From contig CM023539.1 of the NCBI GenBank assembly GCA_013350335.1, positions 22,065,043 through 22,129,042 on the forward strand: a stretch of DNA of 64,000 bases, given 5' to 3'. The number at the start of each line of letters is the position of its first letter. The stretch's first letter is position 1. The notes under the pieces are model-generated. The model worked only from the letters and a program-made list of their open reading frames with translations. It was not told the DNA's origin and ran no database searches. Positions 55,462-64,000 of this stretch are shown piece by piece. The translations under genes were made by a program, and so were the position numbers. The DNA comes from Chimonanthus salicifolius. Its lineage: Eukaryota; Streptophyta; Magnoliopsida; Laurales; Calycanthaceae.

Positions 55462-57204
55462 GCGGGGCGGCCACCTACAGGATCTGGACGGGTTTTCACT
55501 TTAGCACCTCTAGAAGCAAAGGATCATTCTGTAATACAAGGTATGGCAGTAGTCAGTAGTTCCTACTATGCATTATTTGACTCGGGAGCATCACACTCAT
55601 TTATATCTGCTGCATTTGTAACTGCTACTGGTACGTTGGTACAAAAACTGTCCACATCATTCACTATTGTATCCCCCGTCGGAGACACATCATTGGGACT
55701 TATATGCACAGCGTTGAATACGGAACTTGCTGGACTCAGATTTGAGTTCAATTATTTGGTGATTGATATTTCAGAATATGATATTATTTTCGGCATGGAT
55801 TTGTTGGCTAGCTTTAAGGCCAACATTGATTGTTATCGTCGCAGGGTGACATTTTGGTCGCCCGAGGAAAAACAACATGTGGTGCGCACTGACAAGCAAA
55901 GTAGACTACATGAAGGATTGAATCATGTAGTGTTGAACATTATCAAAATCAACCAGACACCGGTGATTGAACTTCTGGAAATAATAAGGGACTATGCAGA
56001 CGTCTTTCCAAAAGAACTCCCTGGTTTGCCTCCTATGAGGGAGATCAATTTTGAAATTAATCTGTATCCCAGCACTACACCAGTGTCATTACCACATTAC
56101 CGTATGGCACCAACAGAGATGTCCGAGTTAAAGAAGCAGATTGATGAACTGCTTAGATTGGGGTGCATTCGGAACAATACATCGGCATGGGGAGCTCCAG
56201 TGTTATTTGTAAAGAAAAGGGATGGTTCACTCCGTATGTGTGTGGACTATCGAAAACTGAATCAACTGACAGTCAGAAATAAATACCCTCTACCCAGGAT
56301 TGATGACTTATTTGATCAACTTAAAGGTTCCAGTCATTTTTCTAAGATTGACTTGATGTCTGGATATCACCAAATTCGGGTTAGAGAGGAGGACATACAG
56401 AAGACAACTTTCAGACGTAGTATGGGCTTCTCAAAAATTTCATCTCCATTGACTCGACTCACTCAGAAAGGAGTCAAATACGTATGGTCGGATTTGTGCA
56501 ATCAAAGATTTGAAGAGCTGAAGAAGAGACTTACCACTGCTCCCATCTTAGTTTTGCCGGAACGAGGCAGGAATTACGAGGTATATTGTGATGCCTCAGG
56601 AGAAGGACTGGGGTGTACACTCAGTCAAAGTAATCGTGTGGTGGCATTCGGATCAAGACAATTAAAAATACATGAACGTCTCTATCCTACGCACGATCTT
56701 GAACTAGCTGCAGTGGTTTTCGCTCTCAAAAGTTGGAGACATTATCTTTATGGCGAGAAATTTGAAGTGTTTTCAGATTATAAGAGCTTGAAATACTTGT
56801 CTGACCAAAAAGAGCTCAACTTGAGGCAGCGCAGATGGATGGAATATCTGGCAGATTATGAGTTTGCACTGCGATATCACCCTGGTAAGACAAACAAGGT
56901 GGCGGATGCCCTCAGTCGTTTATCATATGCATCAGTGGTATGTTTGATCAGGACAGAATGGGAGATGCTGAATACTATTCGGGAGTTTAGACTTTATCTC
57001 AACAATCATGGGACTATGTACAATTTGATCGTACAGTCCAACATGGTTACCAAGATTGAACAGGAACAGAGGATAGACTCGGAAGTGGAGGAGATTTGGG
57101 CCAAGATGTCTACTGGTGAAGTTATACCGGAATGGGAGTTACGACCAGGACAGGGTCTTGTATTCCGAGGAAGGATATATGTGCCTAAGAGCTGCAGAAA
57201 ATAG
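55462..57204 (+). CDS. Protease-RT-RNase H open frame of element D with in-frame RT deletion
   Basis: A 553-residue uninterrupted frame runs from ATG 55543 to TAG 57202, with upstream in-frame sequence. Protease active site ALFDSGASHSFIS is at residues about 10-22. RT begins near residue 145 (YADVFPKELPGLPP) and has MCVDYRKLNQLTVRNKYPLP and KIDLMSGYHQIRV to about residue 285, where it jumps from EEDIQKTTFR to GFSKISSPLTRLTQ. Compared with element E, about 150 residues are missing without loss of frame, including the fingers-palm part and the catalytic double Asp. RNase H follows from YCDASGEGLGC (about 345) through HDLELAAVVFALKSWRHYLY to DALSRL. RT must therefore be inactive; protease and RNase H motifs look intact. 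Confidence 0.9.
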   Translation, partial: AGRPPTGSGRVFTLAPLEAKDHSVIQGMAVVSSSYYALFDSGASHSFISAAFVTATGTLVQKLSTSFTIVSPVGDTSLGLICTALNTELAGLRFEFNYLVIDISEYDIIFGMDLLASFKANIDCYRRRVTFWSPEEKQHVVRTDKQSRLHEGLNHVVLNIIKINQTPVIELLEIIRDYADVFPKELPGLPPMREINFEINLYPSTTPVSLPHYRMAPTEMSELKKQIDELLRLGCIRNNTSAWGAPVLFVKKRDGSLRMCVDYRKLNQLTVRNKYPLPRIDDLFDQLKGSSHFSKIDLMSGYHQIRVREEDIQKTTFRRSMGFSKISSPLTRLTQKGVKYVWSDLCNQRFEELKKRLTTAPILVLPERGRNYEVYCDASGEGLGCTLSQSNRVVAFGSRQLKIHERLYPTHDLELAAVVFALKSWRHYLYGEKFEVFSDYKSLKYLSDQKELNLRQRRWMEYLADYEFALRYHPGKTNKVADALSRLSYASVVCLIRTEWEMLNTIREFRLYLNNHGTMYNLIVQSNMVTKIEQEQRIDSEVEEIWAKMSTGEVIPEWELRPGQGLVFRGRIYVPKSCRK

Positions 57205-58440
57205 TTACTAATTGAGGCACATCAGACCAAACTCTCTATTCATCCGGGCAGCACAAAGATGTATCACGACCTGAAGAGACATTATTGGTGGCACGGATTA
57301 AAAAAAGATGTGGCAGTATTTGTGGCTCATTGCTTAACATGTCAGCGGGTTAAGACAGAACATCAGAAGCCACCAGGGTTACTCAAACCCTTACCAGTGC
57401 CGGAATGGAAATGGGAACACATCTCTATGGATTTTGTTACAAGATTGCCAAGGTCATCAAAGGGCAACGATGCGATATGGGCCGTGGTAGACCGACTGGC
57501 CAAGTCAGCACATTTCATTCCTATTAAGATGACAGATTCATCTGAGACTTTGGGTCGGAGATATATTAAGGATATCGTCAGATTGCATGGTATTCCTCGG
57601 ACTATAGTGTTTGACAGAGATGGTCGATTCACTAGCAGAGTATGGCAGAGCATGCAATCGGCCATGGGAACAGATCTATTGATTAGTACGGCATTTCATC
57701 CGCAGACTGACCGACAGTCTGAGAGGACAATACAGACACTGGAAGACATGCTGAGAGCATGTATGTTAGATTTCAAGGGTGGATGGGAGGACCACTTTCC
57801 GTTGGTAGAATTCTCACACAACAACAGTTACCAGGCAAGCCTCCAGATAGCACCATTCAAGGCATTATATGGTAGACCATGTAGGAAAACCAGTGTGCTG
57901 AACAGAGGTCGGTGAGCCTGCATTGATTGGACCTAAATTGGTTGCAGAGACTACATCGCAGATACAGTTGATACGGCAGTACCTATTGACTACGCAGAGT
58001 CGTCAGAAGAGTTATGCTGACAAGAGAAGGAGGTTCCTTCAATTTGAAGTGGGAGACATGGTGTTCTTGAAAGTCTCGCCACGAAAGGGACACATGAGGT
58101 TTGGAAATAAAAGGAAATTATCACCAAGGTATGTGGGACCATTTTCTATCATAAAACGGATGGGGGACGTGGCTTATCAATTGGCACTCCCATCACAGTT
58201 GGCATCTTTACACGATGTGTTCCATATATCTATGTTGAGAAAGTATAATCCTGATCCTTCTCACGTATTGAACTTACAAGACATAGAGGTTCAGAGCGAC
58301 GTGACATACGTCGAGAAACCTGTCCGAGTGGTGGACACAGAACAAAAGGGTGTTACGGAACCGAGCGATCCAGTTTGTCAAGGTAGTATGGGATCGACAC
58401 GGCGTTGAGGAAGCTACATGAGAACTCGAGTCAGAAATGA
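57205..58440 (+). pseudogene. Integrase of element D with chromodomain-like end
   Basis: A TAG at 57202 separates it from RNase H. The HHCC zinc-binding part reads [20 protein letters not shown]. The core has the catalytic set ([18 protein letters not shown] and a Glu in [12 protein letters not shown]) in a continuous frame 57259-57915. A frameshift near 57890 follows, and the C-terminal part continues at 57923-58408 (KGHMRFGNKRKLSPRYVGPF, DVFHISMLRKYNPDPS). A second frameshift before the EEATWELE-like end (about 58405-58440) removes the chromodomain-like tail. Integrase joins cDNA ends to chromosomal DNA, and the tail may guide it to chromatin. Confidence 0.9.
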
Positions 58441-58513
58441 GGAAAGCTCATCCTGAGTTATTTATGTAAGTGTTTCAAACCCTACTTCACTCGATTTTCG
58501 GGACAAAAATTTT

Positions 58514-58523
58514 AAAAAGAGGA
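58514..58523 (+). other. Polypurine tract of element D
   Basis: AAAAAGAGGA lies a few bases before the 3' LTR, as in family C ('aaaaagaggg'). Confidence 0.7.
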
Positions 58524-58529
58524 TTGTAT

Positions 58530-61500
58530 TGTAACACCTCGGGTTTTCAGTTTATTATTTATTTAATTTTAATTATGAATTTTAGAATTAAATCTTATAT
58601 GGATAAGGAATTGGGCCATGACCCAATTAGGATCCAACAAATGGTGGAATTGGTTTTATTAAAATTTAAATGGGTAGGATTAAATTAGTGGTGAATCATA
58701 TCCAATTTTGAATAAAGGATCTTATGGCCGAATTTTGAATGTGAAATCCCTAGATTAGGTGCATGAGACATATGTGGGATTTTAAATCCACAATGATATG
58801 CTAGAATATTTGAAGAGGGACTTTCTTAATTAAATTGGATTTACATATCCTAAGAAAATATTCAAGAATCAAATGAGATTATGCATGGCCGAAATTTAGA
58901 TATAAAATATATATTTTATGTGCATAATATAGTAATCAAGGAGACTATATAGTTTTAAATAAATAAATGGAATAAGGGAAGGTTTTAAATTAAGAAGGAG
59001 AAGTCGGCCATGACTAAGTGAAACAAGGCCACACGGCATTGCCATCTATGGCAAGGGGTACACGGCTAAGGGTTGCCCATCTTAACAATTTCTAAGTACG
59101 GGATTAAGGAGAGCTTAATAAAAGGAGAGATCCATAGAGGTGCACGGTTTTTAAAACCCCATTACCAAGTTATATTTCTCTCTCTCTCGCCCTCTCTCAA
59201 GTCCTCTCTTACACGGCAAGAGCAAGAGAAGAAAGGGCAGTAACAAAAGGTGTTCTTGTTTGGAGAAAAGCAAAGGGAGAAAGATTAGAAGAGCAAAGAA
59301 GAGGTTAGTATCTAAGTGTTTATTGTTATAATTTTATTTATGAAATCAAAAGAACCATAGGGTTCGGACATGGTGGTTGGCCGAACCCCATGAAGAAAAA
59401 ATTAGAGATGGGTTAATGGTTTAAAAAGAGAAGAAAGAACCACTATGGCCGAACCCCATGGAAATATTTGATTAGGTAATTGGTTTTAAAGATTCAAAAC
59501 CATAGTGTGTTCTTAATTCATTGATTGGGTCTATATTTTTAGATCTTGGATCATGGAAAATCATGGTTATTTCATGATGGTTTGAATAATGAAAACCATG
59601 GGGATTTATGGTTTAGATTAACAAATTTAAATGATGAAAATCCATGGAGGAGTTTGATAATATTTAAACGAAAAATTGGATGGACATTGGGTCGGCCTTG
59701 GTATGGCCGAACCATGATGTTTTGTGGTTAAGCTTTGGGATCCAAAATAATAAAAGGAAGAGGTGAGGTTCGGCCATACACCCCACCAAACTTTTTATGG
59801 AAGTGATGATCGGTTTGATGGGATCTAAATCAATGGCTAAGATCATGAACCATAGGGTTCGGCCATGGTACTTGGCCGAACCCCATGGGGTAATTTGGAA
59901 TGGAGATTAAATAGGAAACTATCTAATTTTGGAAGGTGTTTCCAAATATGGAAAGGAGGTTGCTTATTAGGAAAGTTTCTATTCTTGGAAGTAGATATTA
60001 AAATTAGAAAATATCTACTTAAAGACCATGAAGATTATTTATGTAAACCATCCCAAGAATGGAAGGTAAGGCTTGATTATGGAACCTAATTTAAATGAAT
60101 GGATTGGTTGCCATGAGTGAGGTTCGGCCATGATGTATGGCCGAACCCCACTAGGGTTTAGTTTTTGAAAACCTTGTTATTTATGGAATATGATATTCAA
60201 TCATAGAAGGGTTGGTGTTTAATTAAGAAACCTTCTAAATGTGGACCTTAGGTTAAAAATGGAAGGAAGAGTTATTTTTAGAAAACTTTCCATTTATGGA
60301 AGGAGGTTGATGTTTTGGTAAGTTAAATAGGGAAACCTTCTAATGATAGAAGGGGAGATTAATAAAGGGAAGTTCTATTCTTGGAAGGTGAAATCTAAAT
60401 TTGGAGACCTTCCAATTATGGAAAGGTAGAGATTAATTGGAAATTATGCACCATAGCGTTCACCCATGGTGTATGGCCGAATCCCATGGTCTAAATTAAG
60501 GGATTAAAGGTATATGTAATTCATGGTTTAAAGGATGATTGAGGAATTAGATTATGAACCTACTTTTATGAGTTATGTTGGTAAATAAAGGAAAAGGATA
60601 CAATGTATATTGATTGTGAAACGAATGGTAAAAATGTAATTAAAATACCAAAGTAGGAGAACCATGGGTTCGGCCATGATGTATGGCCGAACCCCATGTG
60701 TTATGTTTGATGAACTTATTTGATTAGGAATTTTTTAAGGTCTAAATATGAAAGATTTAAAGGAAAGAGGAAACCAATGGCATTTTGGTAAATATGAGAG
60801 CATGTTGGACATTGGGTTCGGCCATGGTGTATGGCCGAACCCCATGAATTATTTTATGGGGTTTTGTTTATAGACTTAGAACCTTGTAATTAGGTGAGAC
60901 TTGGTGTTGATTTATCATTATATTATAAGGTAACGGGATCTCGCAAGCGGTGCGCGATCGGTGATCGAATCTTGGACGGAAACGAAAGGACTTGTGAACG
61001 GTCTTAGGTAGGATTCCACATTTTTGAAACCATGGATTATGTACTTGTTTTTATCTTATGTTTGATGAAAATGTGTTTCAAAGGATCTGATTTATTATTG
61101 AATTTCAAATGCTACGTTTACATTGATTTAAATGTCATGGATTAATTATGTTCCAAAGGTGATTTACATGCTAGGTCTTATTTGTATAAAGAGCATGTAT
61201 TGGATATGTTTTCAAATGATGATTTTCAATGCTGTGTTTATGTTATAAAATAGCATGTGTTTCATTGGCATCTCATGCATGGCATGGGGTGAAGGATTTA
61301 TAACCGGAGGGGTCACACTCCGTCGGGGCGTCCGAAAAACCTATGTGCAACACCTTGATGTGATTTCCATCAAGAAGAATTCCGGAGGGTCCACACTCCG
61401 TCAGGGCGACCGAAAGACCTATGTGGTAGGTACATTTATGTACAGGCGATGGCCTGGACTCATTGCATATTTGTCATCATTGCATGGCCTGGATTTATAT

Positions 61501-62079
61501 GGTTTTGATATCACTATGTTATATGATATGTTTTGTACTAACCATGGGTTTGCCGTAACTGGAATACCTACTGGGCGCGTTGTAATAATGCCCTACTTCT
61601 ACCCTGTAGTTGGTGATATAGATAATCAGGGAAACAATGAACCTAAGGCGAACCAGGCATAGGAGCTTGGAAGATCTAGATTATATGTTTTGAAATAAAT
61701 TACTCATGAACTTGTATTTGAGTATTTGGATTCCGGAATGTAATAACTTAGATGGTTGAATGTTTTGGTTTGATGATTATGACGTACTTTGCTATCTGAA
61801 TGGATTAGAACTTGATTCTAATATGATTCCGTAATTTGATGATTATGATTCCGTAGTTTTATGATTTTATTCCTCAAGACAGCATTGCTATGTGTGAACA
61901 AATTTTATTGGACTGAGTCCATACACACATAGGGTTGGCCAGTTAAGGGTCGGACTTTGGAAGTTCGAATTTAGCTCGCGTCGTGACGTCCCGCGCTCTA
62001 TCACTCTACTTTGTTACAAAAAAAAGAATATACACTAAATTTACGAGAAAAAGCGAGTGAAAAAGGGCGGGGCGTTACA
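58530..62079 (+). mobile_element. 3' LTR of element D
   Basis: 3550 bp, partner of 50531-54087. Small indels fall in the palindrome array (for example near 59440 and 59775, where parts of repeat units are lost). The array spans 59355-60845, and the terminal hairpin arms are 61983-62006 and 62055-62079. Confidence 0.95.
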
Positions 62080-62084
62080 ATATT

Positions 62085-63596
62085 TACAATGGAACTGGTT
62101 CAAGTAAATAAAGGAGGCATTATTTTCCATATTTTCAAAATATAACAAAGGCCTAAAATACGGAGCTCACGTAAATCACCAATCATGCACTCAAATTTTT
62201 CATTCATAATTATTCTAAGAATTATATCTATGGATTTCATTAAATTAAAGATCTCAAATTAAACCTTAGAATGAATAAAATTTAAAGTTTTTTCTCAAAA
62301 TCTAAAATATTTCATCGTACTCTTAAAATAAGAGTCTTAAATCGAAGAAGGAAGTCTATTCAATCTAAACTTTCATCACAGCTAATTTGAAATACTTAAA
62401 ATAAATCCACACATACACTTAATTAAAGAATAAAAATCAAATCAAATAATCACCATACATTAATTGAATAATTGGAAAACCATAGACTAAATATTTCATC
62501 ACACCTTTCTCTTATTATTAAAATATGAAATTAGAATTACAAAACAAAGGATTTTGGAATTAAGAGAACTCAATAATACAATGAAAAATTAAAAACTACC
62601 AACCTGAAACCCTTGTGGAAATCAAAATTGCAAAGTTTCTCATCTTATCTTCTTTCCCTCCTCTCCTATGCACAACCCTTCAATTTCTTTAGCCAAGTTC
62701 AATTTTCTCAATGGGAGAGGGAGTATTTATAGATGATAGGAGGTGGAATGAATGGCTTGGATTTAAAGATTTAAACAAAAAAAAGTGACACTTGGAGGGC
62801 TGATATGGCTTGTGCTAAACATGGAATGGATTAAAGGAGGCAAGATGGTAGAAAAAATAGTAAAATTCATGTAAGAAAAGTTGGTGCAAAATCCCATTTT
62901 TTACACATGTACCACATTGCAGCTCAGTTTTGACCTATTTAACCTCCGAATCAAGAAACACTATAAACTAAAAAGTTGTAGCCCTTGAAGTCTTATTTTA
63001 AACGCAGTAAGAATCGATGCAATCAGACATTGGAGTTGAACGTTATTATCAAAATACTGAAGCTGTATCAAACTTTCCTTAATTTTCTCTTCTTATTTTG
63101 CTTCTTTTTCCTTAATCCACTTGCCAAATTCGAAAATCCTCTGATAATGACTTGTAAATTTTGAATTTCCTTATATGTATTTTGAGATGATGAAAATAGA
63201 CTTCACACATGTGGATTTCTTCATGGACTTTTCTTAATGGGCTTAATAATTGGGCTTTACAAAGTATGAAGAATCTAATAAATAATTTTACCACTTACAT
63301 TCAATTCTAAAAATGACTAAATTAATCCAAACTCTCATAAATGGATTTGAATTAATTAGTTTATAAATAAAACCCTTAAAATTGTGGTAAAATAATTATT
63401 AAAAATTCTAACTTTCCAAAAATATCAACTTATGCCCATAAATTGCAAAATTTACCATTTGAATTCTCATATCTTGTATTTACCTGTAAATCCTGCAAAA
63501 CTTCCAAAATCTCACTAAACATATTCTAAAACACACAAAACAAGGGCTAAGTAGTCTAAGTGCAAAGGTAAAATAGTCATTTTCCCGTGCTTATCA
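62085..63596 (-). mobile_element. LARD 5' LTR, right piece (1512 bp)
   Basis: Continues exactly where 50097-50530 stops ('ttacaatggaactggttcaag') and ends at the CATAT duplication. Confidence 0.9.
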
Positions 63597-63601
63597 CATA
63601 T

Positions 63602-64000
63602 CACCATGGATTTAGTTGTAGGTTTTCCTAAATCATCTAAAGGAAACAACTCGATATAGGTGATAGTGGACAGATTGACTAATTCCGCTCATTTTCTACC
63701 AATTAAAGTGACACACTGCTTAGTGACTTTGAGTAAACAATATATAAAGGAAATCGTCAGACTACATGGAGTGTTAGTGAGCATCGTATCGGATCATGAT
63801 CCACAGTTTGTATCCAGATTTTGGCAGAGCCTTCAGAAAGAGCTAGGTACATAGTTGTGTTTTAGCACAACTTTTCACCCTCAGACTGATGGTCAGTCTG
63901 AGAGGACTATTCAGACTCTAGAAGATATGTTGAGAGCTTGTGTAATGGATATGCAGGATAGTTGGGAAGATCATCTTCCGTTGGTGGAATTTGTCTACAA
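63602..64000 (+). pseudogene. Integrase core of element E, continued to window end
   Basis: Reads MDLVVGFPKSSKGNNS, then [39 protein letters not shown] and, after a stop near 63854, [20 protein letters not shown] and [10 protein letters not shown]. This is the gypsy integrase core with all three catalytic acidic positions recognisable. The first part lies before 44956. Confidence 0.9.

Larger units (their letters stand above)
50531..62079 (+). mobile_element. Gypsy element D, complete, 11.5 kb, duplication ATATT
   Basis: LTRs 50531-54087 and 58530-62079 are nearly identical (about a dozen differences in the first 650 bp by eye). ATATT flanks it at 50526-50530 and 62080-62084, and the empty site is present intact in the other LARD LTR (45587-45600). 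Primer site, gag, PR-RT-RNase H, integrase with chromodomain-like end and a purine tract are in standard gypsy order. Its proteins are close to family C, but its LTR interior differs. Confidence 0.95.
44956..63596 (-). mobile_element. Large non-coding LTR element (LARD-like), duplication CATAT, tRNA-Asp primer site
   Basis: LTRs at 44956-47105 and 50097-63596 (the second split by element D) both start (plus sense) TGTTGT and end in ATCA. CATAT flanks the whole at 44951-44955 and 63597-63601. Next to the right LTR is the minus-strand primer site; next to the left LTR is the minus-strand polypurine tract. The right LTR is therefore the 5' LTR and the element reads leftwards. The 3.0-kb interior has no coding motifs. 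By eye the LTRs differ at about one base in ten over the first 125 bp. Non-coding elements of this type need another element's proteins. Confidence 0.9.
29830..64000 (+). mobile_element. Gypsy element E (runs past the window end), carrying four nested insertions
   Basis: The 5' LTR is 29830-30062 plus 37479-40457, followed by a primer site, an extra leader ORF, gag, protease, RT, RNase H and integrase. Integrase coding stops at 44955 and resumes at 63602. Removing the 44956-63596 insert and one CATAT copy restores the reading frame across WDHITMDL. The 3' LTR is beyond the window. The 5-mer before the element is ATTTT (29825-29829); its partner is not visible. Confidence 0.85.

Overview
This window is a stretch of repeat-dominated nuclear DNA from a flowering plant with a large genome. 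Nearly everything recognisable belongs to LTR retrotransposons, LINEs and SINEs. The only trace of a cellular gene is one decayed exon resembling plant importin subunit alpha (4385-4569, minus strand). The plant assignment rests on initiator-tRNA-Met and tRNA-Asp type primer sites, Ty3/gypsy and SIRE-type Ty1/copia proteins, and importin-alpha of the plant IMPA-9 type. The species cannot be named from the sequence.

Left part (1-4793): the 3' end of a gypsy LTR (1-746), two L1-type LINE fragments on the minus strand (1880-2340 and 2405-3175), a solo copia-type LTR on the minus strand (3226-3885), and the importin-alpha exon relic with two compensating frameshifts.

Middle-left (4794-20927): a SIRE-like copia element with near-matching target duplications (CCCAC/CCCAT). 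It has been filled by (i) a minus-strand gypsy series, LTR-integrase fragment-LTR-partial pol (6109-14890, called family C here), (ii) a minus-strand solo LTR of a second gypsy family (15609-18774, family E), and (iii) a gypsy LTR fragment and a TRIM-like repeat pair (19081-20444). A tRNA-derived SINE with clear target duplications lies at 21151-21306. A further SIRE-like LTR (21497-about 23415) and a gypsy LTR fragment (23650-24600) follow.

Right part (24601-64000) is one telescoped nest. A SIRE-like copia element (LTR 24601-26211, gag, no pol, an acidic 3' ORF) was hit by gypsy element E at 29830. The 5' LTR of E was hit by a TG..CA element (30063-37473, duplication AAACT), which was in turn hit by a 5.2-kb copia element (31188-36426, duplication ATATC). 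The integrase gene of E was hit by a non-coding, minus-strand LTR element (44956-63596, duplication CATAT, tRNA-Asp primer site; LARD-like). One LTR of that element took in a SINE, and the other took in gypsy element D (50531-62079, duplication ATATT). Element E then continues to the window edge with the rest of its integrase.

All polyproteins are damaged. D has LTRs that differ by only about 2 percent in the part compared by eye, yet its reverse transcriptase carries an in-frame deletion of the catalytic region, which points to mobilisation in trans. The most unusual signals are not coding. The long LTRs carry dense arrays of short palindromes whose sequence differs from family to family and even between related subfamilies. 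Family C/D LTRs also end in a conserved long hairpin next to the primer site. Element E carries an extra leader ORF with zinc knuckles followed by a poly(A)-like tract.
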